The notes under the pieces are model-generated. The model searched no databases and was not told the DNA's origin. It was given only the letters and a program-made list of their open reading frames with translations. This document shows, one piece after another, positions 35,820-45,237 of a stretch of 64,000 nt of DNA. Numbering within the stretch: position 1 is the first letter of the stretch; every line of letters starts with the position of its first letter. The position numbers were made by a program, and so were the translations under genes. This DNA comes from Ensifer adhaerens (lineage in GTDB: Bacteria; Pseudomonadota; Alphaproteobacteria; Rhizobiales; Rhizobiaceae): NCBI RefSeq assembly GCF_028993555.1, contig NZ_CP118610.1, positions 2,418,001-2,482,000 of the forward strand, read 5' to 3'.

Positions 35820-37102
35820 AGCACACCTGCCTTCCTGGCACCGGCGAGCGCAAGCCGCGCCGTGCCGGCGGCAGCCTCTTCGGAGAGAACCGACAACAAT
35901 GGCACCCCGAGTTTGCGAGCACGGATCGCCGTCCAGGCGGCATTCTTGGCGCCGCCGCCGACGCTGCGCAGCGAACGGAGCGGCGGGCCGCCAAGTGCCG
36001 TCAGCCGCTGATAGGCAAGGCTCTCGACCCCGGCAATACCTTCGAAAATCGCCTTCAGGAAAGTGGCATCATCGGCCGGCCGCGGGCTCATGCGTGGCGG
36101 ATAGTCCGGATCGGAGATCGGAAATCGCTCACCGGGTTTGATGAGCGGATAATAGTCGAGCCCAGCATCGACAGCCGGATCGATCTCCTCCGACAGTGCT
36201 GCGATCCGCTCTGGCGAAAAATGTTCGGCAAGAACCACGCCGCCCGTGTTCGAAGCCCCACCCGCAAGCCACATCTCACCGATGCGATGGCTATAGAGCC
36301 CGTATTCCGGGGCAAACAGCGGTCGGTCGGAAAGCAGCTTCACCGTGAGCGTCGTGCCCAGCGCGCTGACACCGTCACCCGGCTGCTCCGCCCCCGTTGC
36401 GAGAAACGAGGCGCACCCGTCCGTGGTGCCGGCAACGATCACCACATCGCCGGAAAGGCCGAAGGCTTCGGCCGCGGCCGGGCTGATCGTGGCGACCGGC
36501 GCACCGGCGGGCAGCACGTTCGGCAGCAGATCGACACGCGCGCCCGTCTTCTCGATCCAGTCTGGCCAGGACCGCGTTACCGGATCGTAGCCGGTCTTCA
36601 ACGCGTTGTTTTCATCGGAGACATCGTAAAGCCCGCTGAAATGACCGGCGAGCCAATCCGCCTGATGGATCACGCGAAACGCACCCGGCACCATCTGGAA
36701 GACGAGAAATTTTGCAAGGCCGGATGTCGCACCATGCGCAGCGCTTTCGCGCGGCGCATGAGCAGAGACGGCATCGAGGAGCGCGCGGTCGGCAACCGGA
36801 TCATTGTACATCATCGGTGTCGCCAGCGGCGCGCCGTTTTGATCGACCGGCAGCGTCGTGCCGGAAGTGCCATCGACCGCGACTGCTGCAACGTTCCGCC
36901 TGTCGATGCTCCCGAGCGTTTCCTCGAGGGCGGCCTGCACCGCCTTCCACCAGCCGATGGGATCGCGGTGATCCGCGGAGAAGGACGAGAGTTTCGCCGC
37001 GCCAGATGCGACCGCACGCCCATCCGCAGCCATAGCAACCGCCCGTGCACCCGAGGTACCGATGTCAATGCCAATAACAAGTTTGCGATCGTCACCGCTC
37101 AT
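35816..37102 (-). CDS. FGGY-family carbohydrate kinase (second kinase of the locus)
   Basis: This 428-residue FGGY kinase has the N-terminal phosphate loop GIDIGTSGARAVAM (about 10-23), GTSGTTLPVD near 89 and the C-terminal ATP-binding SVGGGAKNAAW near 390. The length is short for the family (usually 480-520). It phosphorylates a sugar or polyol, perhaps a ketose handed to the aldolase encoded directly upstream. Its ATG at 37102 overlaps the aldolase stop (ATGA). It is not closely similar to the EryA-like kinase at 41418, so the two probably act on different substrates. Confidence 0.87.
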   Translation of the reverse strand: MSGDDRKLVIGIDIGTSGARAVAMAADGRAVASGAAKLSSFSADHRDPIGWWKAVQAALEETLGSIDRRNVAAVAVDGTSGTTLPVDQNGAPLATPMMYNDPVADRALLDAVSAHAPRESAAHGATSGLAKFLVFQMVPGAFRVIHQADWLAGHFSGLYDVSDENNALKTGYDPVTRSWPDWIEKTGARVDLLPNVLPAGAPVATISPAAAEAFGLSGDVVIVAGTTDGCASFLATGAEQPGDGVSALGTTLTVKLLSDRPLFAPEYGLYSHRIGEMWLAGGASNTGGVVLAEHFSPERIAALSEEIDPAVDAGLDYYPLIKPGERFPISDPDYPPRMSPRPADDATFLKAIFEGIAGVESLAYQRLTALGGPPLRSLRSVGGGAKNAAWTAIRARKLGVPLLSVLSEEAAAGTARLALAGARKAGVL

Positions 37103-38151
37103 TGCAGCACCTGTCCGGCGCGGTTGAGCTGCTGGCGGTACTTCTCCGCATCCCAGCCGAGAAGTTCCGCGTTTTCGGCTTCCGTCAGGTAGCGCAGCCG
37201 CGCGTCCGCCGGAATGCGCGCTGTCACGTCGGCGAGGCACCGCGCCATCGCGAGGGCGCCGGCGGAAATCTCCTTCTGTACCAGCACGCCCTTGCCGGGG
37301 AAAAGCAAGAGAGGAGACAGGCTCTCGCCGGCCGCGCGCCGCTTCTCCTCGATCGACAAGGCAGTCTCTCCGGGAGCAGCGACCACGACGCCCTTGCCGA
37401 GAAAAATCACATGATCGGGATAGAGGCTGCCGCCGGCCGCAAGCCGGCAACTGTCGAGATCAGCGGCAACCGTGTGCAGGCAAGCATCTTCCGGCAGCCG
37501 ATAGTCGCTATCGACAGCAAGCCGCGAAAGCGCGGCGAGATCGGCCGTCGGCGCTTGCCGCCGCTGCCCGGTCAGGCGGCGCGTGATGTCGGTCAAAAGG
37601 ATCGACGCATCCGCAACAGTTTCTGCGGCGACGACGAGGCCATGGTTGCCGAGGACCAGCACTGACGTATTGTCCTGCAGCCGCTCGGCTATCGCCCTGG
37701 CAAGCGGCAATCCCGGCCGAGCATAGGGCACGAAGACATGTGGATAGCCGGCAAGCCGCTCGGCGGCGATTGCGGCACCATTGGTCTGGACTGCAGCCGC
37801 GATCGTTTCAACGCAATGGACGTGAACGATGACCCTCTGCGGCATCAGCGCATGCACCGTCGTCTCGATCGAGGGACGCAAACCGGACGGGTTCTGCGCG
37901 GCGATGACGAAATCCTGCGCCTTCTCCGTTGCCGGATCACCGCGCTCCAGCGCATCGAGCAACGGATCGAGCGCCACAGGCACCATCACGTCGCGCTGGC
38001 GGGCATGGGCGAGCCACAGGCCCGAGGCCTTGATCCAGAGCGCCCCGCCCTCCTTGATCGAGGTGTTGCCGCCCGCCCCCTGCACCAGCAGCGGGTCGGC
38101 CCCGACGCGGGCCGAAAGATCGAGAAGCGCTTCGAATTCCAGGCTTCGCAT
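37099..38151 (-). CDS. Class II aldolase/adducin-family protein, long form
   Basis: This 350-residue protein has the class II aldolase fold at the N-terminus: QGAGGNTSIKEGG (phosphate loop, about 29-41), HVHCVETIA (two metal His, about 115) and GNHGLVVA (third His). The length is well above FucA (about 215) and near the aldolase half of bifunctional aldolase/short-chain dehydrogenases such as RhaEW, with no dehydrogenase domain here. It would split a ketose 1-phosphate to dihydroxyacetone phosphate and an aldehyde. The ATG at 38151 is fixed by AAGGAG six bases upstream. Confidence 0.82.
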   Translation of the reverse strand: MRSLEFEALLDLSARVGADPLLVQGAGGNTSIKEGGALWIKASGLWLAHARQRDVMVPVALDPLLDALERGDPATEKAQDFVIAAQNPSGLRPSIETTVHALMPQRVIVHVHCVETIAAAVQTNGAAIAAERLAGYPHVFVPYARPGLPLARAIAERLQDNTSVLVLGNHGLVVAAETVADASILLTDITRRLTGQRRQAPTADLAALSRLAVDSDYRLPEDACLHTVAADLDSCRLAAGGSLYPDHVIFLGKGVVVAAPGETALSIEEKRRAAGESLSPLLLFPGKGVLVQKEISAGALAMARCLADVTARIPADARLRYLTEAENAELLGWDAEKYRQQLNRAGQVLQ

Positions 38152-38162
38152 CCATGTCTCCT

Positions 38163-39707
38163 TCAAGCGGCCGCCTGCTGGCGTTCAAGCCAGTGAGTAA
38201 AGGCCTGCCGTTCAGCCGGCGTCATGTGCAGACCATGCTTTGTCCGGCGGTCGAGAATGTCGTCCGCCGTCAGCGCCCATTCGTTTTCGATGAGGAAACG
38301 CGCTTCGCGTTCGCGCAAATGCGGACCGAAAGCCGGCCCGAGATCGTCGAGCGATCCCGCTCCGGAAAGCAACGCATGCGCCCTGGTGCCATAGAGCCGC
38401 GCATAGTGCTTGACGAGATCGGTCGGCAGAAAGCGGTAGCGCGCCTTGAGATCACCCAGGAACTGCTCGAAATCGGCATCCGCCATGTCACCACCCGGCA
38501 GGTGCGCCGAAGCCGTCCAGGCCGGCCCCATCTTGGGGAAAAAGGGCTTCAAACGCTCCAGCGCGTGTTCGGAAAGCTTGCGGAAGGTGGTGATCTTGCC
38601 GCCGAAGACCGAGAGCAGCGGCGCCTGGCCATCGGCCGCATCGACCTCGAAAATGTAGTCGCGGGTGACTGCCGAAGGGTTCTCGGCATTGTCGTCGTAG
38701 AGCGGACGCACGCCGGAGAAGCTGTAGACAATATCGTCAGACGTAAGCTGCTGCTTGAAGTAGCGATTCACCGATTTCAGCAGATAGGCGATCTCGTTGT
38801 CATCGGCGACCACATCCTCCGGCCGCCCCTCATAGGGGATATCCGTGGTGCCGATCAGCGCCAGGTCGTTCTGGTAGGGATTGATGAAGATCACCCGCTT
38901 GTCCGGGTTCTGCACCAGATAGGCCTGTCGCCCCTCCCAGAATTTCGGCACGACGATGTGGCTGCCCTTGACCAGGCGCACGCTACGGCTGGAGTTCAGC
39001 CCGCCGATCCGGCCGATGACGTCGTTGACCCAGGGACCGGCGGTGTTGACGACGCACCGCGCCTTCACCTCGGTCTTCACGCCGGTGCGCGTATCGGTCA
39101 TCTCGATATGCCAGAGCCCGTCCCGCCGGCGGATCGCGCTGCAGGCGGTGCGGGTCAGTACCCGGGCGCCGCAGGCGCGGGCGTCAAGTGCATTCAGGAC
39201 GACGAGGCGTGCGTCATCCACCCAACAGTCGGAATATTCGAACGCCTTGCGGTATTCGCGCTTGATCGGCGCGCCCTCCGGCGCGGTCGAAAGGTCGAGG
39301 CTGCGCGTCCCCGGCAGGCGCTTGCGTCCGCCGAGATGGTCGTAGAGGAAGAGCCCTAGACGCACGAGCCAGGCCGGCCGATCTTCAGGGTTATGCGGCA
39401 GCACGAAACGCATCGGCCAGATGATGTGCGGCGCGGAGTTGAGCAACACTTCACGCTCGATCAGCGCCTCGCGCACCAGGCGAAACTCGTAGTACTCGAG
39501 GTATCGCAGGCCGCCATGCACCAGCTTGCCCGAGCGCGAACTCGTCCCCTGGGCCAGATCGTCTTTCTCGCACAAGAGAACCGAGAGCCCTCGCCCGGCG
39601 GCGTCGCGCGCGATGCCCGCGCCATTGACGCCGCCGCCGACGATGAACAGATCATATACTCCGGTCTCGGAACTCAACGCTGTCGCTCCTGTCGCCATCG
39701 CAGCCAT
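38163..39707 (-). CDS. FAD-dependent glycerol-3-phosphate dehydrogenase family (GlpD/EryB-like)
   Basis: This 514-residue flavoprotein has FAD motif VGGGVNGAGIARDAAGRG (about 23-40), GTSSRSGKLVHGGLRYLE (about 54-71) and GVRPLYDD in the catalytic region, all GlpD family hallmarks. It oxidises a polyol phosphate and passes electrons to quinone at the membrane. EryB, the erythritol-4-phosphate dehydrogenase, is a member; because this gene sits with EryA-, EryC- and EryD-like genes, that role is plausible. It begins three bases after the stop of the short aldolase. Confidence 0.9.
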   Translation of the reverse strand: MAAMATGATALSSETGVYDLFIVGGGVNGAGIARDAAGRGLSVLLCEKDDLAQGTSSRSGKLVHGGLRYLEYYEFRLVREALIEREVLLNSAPHIIWPMRFVLPHNPEDRPAWLVRLGLFLYDHLGGRKRLPGTRSLDLSTAPEGAPIKREYRKAFEYSDCWVDDARLVVLNALDARACGARVLTRTACSAIRRRDGLWHIEMTDTRTGVKTEVKARCVVNTAGPWVNDVIGRIGGLNSSRSVRLVKGSHIVVPKFWEGRQAYLVQNPDKRVIFINPYQNDLALIGTTDIPYEGRPEDVVADDNEIAYLLKSVNRYFKQQLTSDDIVYSFSGVRPLYDDNAENPSAVTRDYIFEVDAADGQAPLLSVFGGKITTFRKLSEHALERLKPFFPKMGPAWTASAHLPGGDMADADFEQFLGDLKARYRFLPTDLVKHYARLYGTRAHALLSGAGSLDDLGPAFGPHLREREARFLIENEWALTADDILDRRTKHGLHMTPAERQAFTHWLERQQAAA

Positions 39708-39710
39708 GCC

Positions 39711-40373
39711 TCACGCCGCCTTCGTCTTGTCCTGCAGGCCATAGGTGGAGAAGGCCTCGATCACACCGGATATCTCGGCCTCCGACAGGATCACCGGGCC
39801 GCCGATCAGTAGCGTGTGATAATATTGCTTGGCGATCGTCTCGAGCTCGACCGCTGCCCACATCGCCTTCTCCAGGCTGGCGCCCGTTGCAATCATGCCG
39901 TGGTTCGCCATCAGGCAGGCGGTCCGGCCGTCGAGCGCCCTGAGCACGCTTTCGGAAAGCGCCTTGGTGCCGTAGCGCTCGTAGTCGGCGACGCGCACGT
40001 CACTGCCGCCGAAGGCCGCGATCATGTAATGGCAGGCCGGGATCGGCTTGCGGGCGATCGCCAGGATGGTCGAATACATCGCGTGGGTGTGCACGACCGC
40101 GCCGACTTCCGGTCGTGCCCGCAGGATATCCAGGTGGAACGGCCATTCGACCGAGGGTTTCTTCGGACCATCCCAGGCGCCGTATTCGCCGTCGATCGGC
40201 ATGGCGACGATCATGTCCGCCGTCATCTCGCCATAGGGGATGCCCGAGGGCGTCACCAGCATGGTGTCGCCGTGGCGCAGGCTGATGTTGCCCGAGGTGC
40301 CCTGGTTGAGCCCGATGGCGTTCATGTGACGGCAATGGTCGACGATCGACTGGCGCAGTTCGCGTTCGCTCAT
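39711..40373 (-). CDS. Class II aldolase, L-fuculose-phosphate-aldolase-like
   Basis: This 220-residue protein matches the size of FucA. LNQGTSGNISLR (about 21-32) and TPSGIPYGEM form the phosphate site, SVEWPFH carries the catalytic Glu, and HTHAMYS and ANHGMIATG give the zinc His ligands. It cleaves a ketose 1-phosphate to dihydroxyacetone phosphate and a short aldehyde, or decarboxylates a 3-oxo-tetronate phosphate as OtnC does; the first is likelier from the motifs. The ATG at 40373 follows GAGGTG. Confidence 0.87.
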   Translation of the reverse strand: MSERELRQSIVDHCRHMNAIGLNQGTSGNISLRHGDTMLVTPSGIPYGEMTADMIVAMPIDGEYGAWDGPKKPSVEWPFHLDILRARPEVGAVVHTHAMYSTILAIARKPIPACHYMIAAFGGSDVRVADYERYGTKALSESVLRALDGRTACLMANHGMIATGASLEKAMWAAVELETIAKQYYHTLLIGGPVILSEAEISGVIEAFSTYGLQDKTKAA

Positions 40374-40383
40374 GGCCGTCACC

Positions 40384-41421
40384 TCAACAAGGATGAACCG
40401 GCGGCAGGCCGGCGATATAGCGGCGGACTTCCTCGGCCGCCATTTCAGCGGCGAAGGTCACGGTGCGCACCGAGGCGCCGGCGATATGCGGCGTCAGCGT
40501 CACGTTCGGGAGCTGCAGCAACGGCCAGTCCTCCGGCACCGGCTCTACGGCAAAGGTCTCCAGCATCGCCGCCGAGAGATGCCCGTTCGCCAGGTTCTCG
40601 TAGAGCGCATCGTAGTCGCAGAGCGGCCCGCGCGCCGTGTTCACGAAGATCGCGCCCGGCTTCATCTTCGCAAAGGTCTCGGCATTCATCATGTTCCGGG
40701 TCTCCTCCGTGACGCGCGGATGCAGCGTGACGAGGTCGGAATGGGAGAGCAGAGTGTCGAGCGAGGCCTGTTCGACACCGGCATTGAGATCGTCGGCCGA
40801 CAATTGCACATAGGGATCGTGCACCAGCACCTTGGTGCCGAAGGCGCGCAGCAGCCGCACGACCTTGGTGCCGATATTGCCGTAGCCGATGACGCCGACG
40901 GTCATCTCCGAGAGTTCGCGACCGGTGCGGTCGGCTCGGTAAAGATCGCCGCGCCATTCACCCTTGCGCAGCGCCTCATGGCCGGTGCGGATCAGCCGCG
41001 TTTCGGCGAGGATGGCGCCGAGCGTGAATTCGGCCACTGCGCTCGCATTGCGGCCGGGCGTGTTGACGACGCGAACCCCGGCGTCGCGCGCCGCCCCCAT
41101 GTCGATGTTGACCGGGCCGCCGCGCGAAACCGCGACGAGCTTCAGACCGGGCAGTGCTGCCAGCATCCCCCGGGACAGTGGCGCCAGTTGCGTCACCAGG
41201 ATTTCCGCGTCACCGATGAATTCGACGATATCCTCGGGCTTGCCGAGGTACTCCTTGAGCCCATCCATGCCTTCGACGGCATAGCCGTGCTCCATCGGCA
41301 CATCCGGCCAGGGCAGCTCGAGCGTGCGGATGTCATGGCCGTTGCCGGTCGCCTCGACGATCTTGTCGCGGAATACGTCCGGCAGCATGAACCGGTCGCC
41401 GATAATGGCTATCTTCTTCAT
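40384..41421 (-). CDS. D-isomer-specific 2-hydroxyacid dehydrogenase
   Basis: This 345-residue protein has NAD-binding GVIGYGNIGTKVVRLL (about 172-187), substrate Arg region NTARGPLCD (about 262), Glu in the following helix and catalytic His in TPHIAGAS (about 308). It interconverts a 2-oxo acid and a D-2-hydroxy acid, for example glyoxylate/glycolate or a tetronate. The DHAP-plus-aldehyde logic of the locus suggests it handles a two- or three-carbon acid derived from the aldehyde. It overlaps the EryA-like kinase by four bases. Confidence 0.88.
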   Translation of the reverse strand: MKKIAIIGDRFMLPDVFRDKIVEATGNGHDIRTLELPWPDVPMEHGYAVEGMDGLKEYLGKPEDIVEFIGDAEILVTQLAPLSRGMLAALPGLKLVAVSRGGPVNIDMGAARDAGVRVVNTPGRNASAVAEFTLGAILAETRLIRTGHEALRKGEWRGDLYRADRTGRELSEMTVGVIGYGNIGTKVVRLLRAFGTKVLVHDPYVQLSADDLNAGVEQASLDTLLSHSDLVTLHPRVTEETRNMMNAETFAKMKPGAIFVNTARGPLCDYDALYENLANGHLSAAMLETFAVEPVPEDWPLLQLPNVTLTPHIAGASVRTVTFAAEMAAEEVRRYIAGLPPVHPC

Positions 41422-42995
41422 TTCGGTCTTTCCTGTTGGTTTCCGGCGTCAGCACTTTGGGAGAGTGCGTGCCAGACGGGTCTGAGCGCTGTTCGCGACT
41501 GCTGGTAGGCGGGGAAGAGATCGTCGTAGCGGCTGCTAAGCACCGGATCGGCGGCTTCCGCCGGTCGTTGATAGGGGGTGACCCAATCTCCAAGGCAATC
41601 GGCCATCGAGGGATAGATGCCGAGCGAGACGGCAGCGATCATCGCAGCGCCCGCGGCCCCCGCCTCTTCCCGCTCGCTCGTCTGGACGCTGGCGCCGAGC
41701 GCCGCTCCAAGGATGCGGCGGAGCGATGCGCTGCGCGCGGCACCGCCCGTCAGCCGGATACGCGACGGCAGCGGCCCCATTTCCGCGTAGCAATCGCGCG
41801 CCGCCATGGCGAGCCCGTCGAAGACCGCCTTCACCATGTCGGGAAAGCCGTGGGTGATCGAGAGGCCGACGAAGGACGCGCGCGCCGAAGCGTCGACGAA
41901 CGGCCCTCGCTCGCCGGCATCCGAGATATAGGGCTGGAAGATCAGCGGCGTCTCCTTCGCCTCGGCCAGCCAGCCGTCGACGTGGGCGAGCAACTCGCTC
42001 TTGGATTTTTCGACGCCCATGCCCTTGAGCAGGCCTGATGCCACCGACAGGATCCAGTCGATATTGAGCGTCGCCGCCATGTTCGACTGCATCTGCGCAT
42101 AGGTGCCCGGGATCGGCATGCACATGGTGTAGCCGGTCAGATCCCGGTTGAGCCGCACGTCGTCGGCGCCATTGGCAAGCCGCATGTGCATGCCTGTCGA
42201 ACCGACGATCGAGCAGCCGGTATCCGTGCCGGGATCATAAAGCCCTGCGCCTAGCGCCGTGCAGACGACATCGACGTAACCGAGCACAACAGGCGTGCCC
42301 TCAATGAGGCCCGCAATGCGGGCCGCTTCGGCCGAAAGCAGGTGGTGGGTGGAGGCGCCGTCGACGATCTCCGGCAGCACGTGTTTCAGCTTTTCGAGGC
42401 CGAGGAAGGCGATGACGTCGTCGTTGTAGGTCCGGGTGCGGAAATTACCGAAGCTGAAATTCGCTTCGGACGGATCGGTCGCACGCTTGCCCGTCAGTTT
42501 GAAATACAGCCAGTCCTTGCAATGGAACGTCGTTGCGACGCCCGAGAGCATCTCGGGCGCATGGTCGCTCATCCAGCGCAGTTGCGGCCCCTGCTGGCAG
42601 GCGGCAAGCCCCGCGCCGGTGCTTTGAAAGCGGGCGATATCGCCGCAGTCGGCGCGCAGCCGCTCCACCGTTTCGCCGGCGCGCGCGTCGAGCCAGAGCC
42701 AGCCCTTGCCGACAGGCTCACCCGTCTTGTCGATCATCCAGGTGCCATCGCCCTGACCGGTGACCGCGATCGCGGCAACGCGGCCGGCGAGGTTTTCGAT
42801 CTTGTCGGAGAGCTGCTTCAGCGTCGCAGCGGCGTCCACCCAGGTGCGTTCGAGATCCTGGACGCTGCCGGCACGGCCGACCGCCTCATAGGCGTTCGGC
42901 AGCGCCGCCATCGCGATCTGTCGGCCGCGGAGATCGAAGGCCACCGACTTGATGACCGACGTGCCCGCATCGATGCCGATGAGGATGTCCCGCAT
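41418..42995 (-). CDS. FGGY-family carbohydrate kinase, erythritol-kinase-like (EryA)
   Basis: This 525-residue FGGY kinase has an N-terminal phosphate loop LIGIDAGTSVIKSVAFDL (about 5-22), AVTGQGDGTWMID near 80 and a C-terminal LTGGAARSASLRRI. The length and these blocks fit EryA (about 519 residues), which makes L-erythritol 4-phosphate. It is the first catabolic gene after the importer, overlaps the ATPase by one base (TGATG) and the dehydrogenase by four. Xylulokinase or another polyol kinase remains possible. Confidence 0.87.
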   Translation of the reverse strand: MRDILIGIDAGTSVIKSVAFDLRGRQIAMAALPNAYEAVGRAGSVQDLERTWVDAAATLKQLSDKIENLAGRVAAIAVTGQGDGTWMIDKTGEPVGKGWLWLDARAGETVERLRADCGDIARFQSTGAGLAACQQGPQLRWMSDHAPEMLSGVATTFHCKDWLYFKLTGKRATDPSEANFSFGNFRTRTYNDDVIAFLGLEKLKHVLPEIVDGASTHHLLSAEAARIAGLIEGTPVVLGYVDVVCTALGAGLYDPGTDTGCSIVGSTGMHMRLANGADDVRLNRDLTGYTMCMPIPGTYAQMQSNMAATLNIDWILSVASGLLKGMGVEKSKSELLAHVDGWLAEAKETPLIFQPYISDAGERGPFVDASARASFVGLSITHGFPDMVKAVFDGLAMAARDCYAEMGPLPSRIRLTGGAARSASLRRILGAALGASVQTSEREEAGAAGAAMIAAVSLGIYPSMADCLGDWVTPYQRPAEAADPVLSSRYDDLFPAYQQSRTALRPVWHALSQSADAGNQQERPK

Positions 42996-44119
42996 CAGGC
43001 AAGCTCCTGTCCATGGCTGATCGCCCGGCCGCTCTCGCCGTCAAAGACATGCAGGCTCGACGGATCGAGATGAATGCCGATCGGCTGGCCGACATCAAGC
43101 TCGGTGCGATCATGCTCGACCAGCACCATTGTCCCACCGGCAAAATCCGCCGCGATATGGGTCTGGTCGCCGAGCCACTGGTTGACGGCGACGCGGCCGG
43201 TCACGCCGTCGGCGCTGCGGCGCACCGAATAGGGACGGATACCGAGCACGACCTTCTGCCGCTTTACCAACGCATCGCGCACCGCATGCGAAAAATCGGA
43301 AGCCGGATATTCGAGCCGCACGCCATCCTTGAGGCCGAAGGCGACCTTGCTCTCCGAGCCGGAAACGCTGGCCTCGAAGACATTCATCGGCGGCTCGCCG
43401 ACAAAGGTTCCGGTGAACAGATTGGCCGGCCGTTCCTTGATCTTCTGCGGCGTATCGAACTGCTGCAGCACACCGCCTTCCATGACGGCAATACGGTCGG
43501 CAAGCGCGTTGGCTTCCGTCTGGTCATGGGTGACGAGGATCGCCGTCAGCCCGCGCTCCTTGATGTAATGCTTGATGCGGCCTCGAAGCAGCGCGCGCAG
43601 CTGAGGCTCGAGCTGCCCCATCGGCTCGTCCAGCAGATGCAGGTTGGCATCGCGGATCAGCGCCCGGCCGAGCGAGGCGCGCTGCTGCTGCCCGCCGGAA
43701 ATCGAGCTCGGGTAGCGCCCGAGAATGTCCTCGATTTCGAGCAGCTTGGCGATGCCCGCCACCTTCTCGTCGACGACGGCTTGCGAGAGCTTCGAGGCCT
43801 TGAGAGCGAAGGCAATGTTCTCGCGCACGGTCAGCGGCGGATAGAGCGAATAGCCCTCGAACGCCATGGCGACGTTGCGGCGCACAGGCGGCAGGGTGTG
43901 GACCGCTTTGGCTGCAAGCGAGATCGTGCCGCGCGAGACCGCCTCGAAGCCGGCGATCATGCGCAGCGTCGAGGTCTTGCCGCAGCCGGAGGAGCCGAGC
44001 AGTGCGATGATCTCACCCTTCCTGACATCCATGTTCAGCTTCTTCACGGCATGCACGCCGTAATCGACGGGGCCGTAGAACTTGTCGACGTCCTTGATCA
44101 AAAGAGCGGTGTCGGTCAT
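42995..44119 (-). CDS. ABC transporter ATPase B of the polyol importer
   Basis: This 374-residue MalK-type ATPase has Walker A GSSGCGKTS (about 42-50), signature ISGGQQQR, Walker B LHLLDEP and H-switch VTHDQTEA, all competent. The Q-loop reads FEGYSLYPP, with Glu in place of the usual Gln. A TOBE-containing C-terminal domain follows. It overlaps the partner ATPase by four bases and the kinase by one. With the other ATPase it probably forms a heterodimer, as in the rhizobial glycerol importer GlpST. Confidence 0.9.
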   Translation of the reverse strand: MTDTALLIKDVDKFYGPVDYGVHAVKKLNMDVRKGEIIALLGSSGCGKTSTLRMIAGFEAVSRGTISLAAKAVHTLPPVRRNVAMAFEGYSLYPPLTVRENIAFALKASKLSQAVVDEKVAGIAKLLEIEDILGRYPSSISGGQQQRASLGRALIRDANLHLLDEPMGQLEPQLRALLRGRIKHYIKERGLTAILVTHDQTEANALADRIAVMEGGVLQQFDTPQKIKERPANLFTGTFVGEPPMNVFEASVSGSESKVAFGLKDGVRLEYPASDFSHAVRDALVKRQKVVLGIRPYSVRRSADGVTGRVAVNQWLGDQTHIAADFAGGTMVLVEHDRTELDVGQPIGIHLDPSSLHVFDGESGRAISHGQELA

Positions 44120-45234
44120 GCCGCTTCTCCATTGCGCTTGGCTGCGATGTCGGCGCGCGGCAGCAAGGTGCCGCTCGTCTTGTCGAAGAGAAAGGCCTGG
44201 CTGCCATTCACGGCAATATGGGCAGGTCCCGTGGTCGGACCAGGCGTTCCGGCCGGTCGCGACACCAGGATTTCACGGCCACGGGCGGTGAGCGCCAGCG
44301 TCACGGTTTTCTCGTTGAGTGGGGTCTCCGCCTCCACCGTCACGGGAATTGCGCCTGACACTGCGGCATCGACAAAGCTGATCGCCTCCGGGCGCAGGCC
44401 GAGCACGCACGGACTGCCGACGACATCGGCGCCGTAATCGGCCAGCCGCACCCGGACATTCGACAGTTCGACGAAGACACCCTCGCCGCCGCGCTGCGGC
44501 GTAACCTCGAGCAGGTTTATGGTCGGATCACCGAAGAGCCGTGCGATCTCGATATCGGCCGGCGCGTTGTAGATTTCCTGCGGTGTGCCGATCTGGCGGA
44601 TGCGGCCGGCCGCCATCACCGCGATCCGGTCGCCGAGCGCCATCGCTTCCTTGTAGTCCTGCGTGACGTAGACGACGGTGGCGCCTTGCGCTGCAAGCAA
44701 CCGCGGCAGTTCCAGCCGCATCTCGAAGCGCAGCTTGGCATCGACGTTGCGCAAGGGATCGTCGAGGAGAAGCAGTGGCGGCGAGCCGACGAGCGCGCGG
44801 GCAAGTGCCGTGCGCTGCTTCTGGCCGTTCGACAGCGCCTTCGGGTGATGCGTCAGCACGTGGTCGATCTTGAGGAGCTTCGCGACCTTCTGCACGCCCG
44901 CCGCGATCTTCTCCTTCGACGATCGCGTTGCCGTCAAGGGGCTCGCGATGTTGTCGAAAGCGCTCATGTGCGGGAAGAGCGCGAAGTTCTGGAAGGCCAT
45001 GCCGACACCGCGGTGCTCGGCATCGACATCGGTCATGTCTTCGCCGCCGATCAGCACCCGGCCCTCGTCCGGCTCGATGACGCCGGCCACCAGCCGGAGC
45101 AGCACGGTCTTGCCGGCGCCCGACGGGCCGAAGAGCACCAGACGCTCGCCATCGGCGACGTCGAGCATCAGGTCGTCGAGAACCGTCTGGCTCTTGTAGC
45201 GCTTGACGATGTTCTTCAGTTGCAGCGTGGTCAT
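44116..45234 (-). CDS. ABC transporter ATPase A of the polyol importer, degenerate catalytic motifs
   Basis: This 372-residue MalK-type ATPase has an intact Walker A (GPSGAGKTV, about 36-44) and Q-loop (FQNFALFPH). The signature is LSNGQKQR instead of LSGGQ, Walker B ends in Asp (LLLLDDP) where the catalytic Glu should be, and the H-switch is VTQDYKEA with Gln for His. It is therefore probably a non-hydrolysing partner of the second ATPase. It begins three bases after the permease stop and overlaps ATPase B. The same kind of asymmetry is seen in GlpS of glycerol importers. Confidence 0.9.
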   Translation of the reverse strand: MTTLQLKNIVKRYKSQTVLDDLMLDVADGERLVLFGPSGAGKTVLLRLVAGVIEPDEGRVLIGGEDMTDVDAEHRGVGMAFQNFALFPHMSAFDNIASPLTATRSSKEKIAAGVQKVAKLLKIDHVLTHHPKALSNGQKQRTALARALVGSPPLLLLDDPLRNVDAKLRFEMRLELPRLLAAQGATVVYVTQDYKEAMALGDRIAVMAAGRIRQIGTPQEIYNAPADIEIARLFGDPTINLLEVTPQRGGEGVFVELSNVRVRLADYGADVVGSPCVLGLRPEAISFVDAAVSGAIPVTVEAETPLNEKTVTLALTARGREILVSRPAGTPGPTTGPAHIAVNGSQAFLFDKTSGTLLPRADIAAKRNGEAA

Positions 45235-45237
45235 GAG

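Noticed and set aside
41418..42995. Xylulokinase (xylB) assignment for the larger FGGY kinase
   Set aside because: No xylose isomerase or xylitol dehydrogenase is near, and the N-terminal blocks and locus fit erythritol kinase better.
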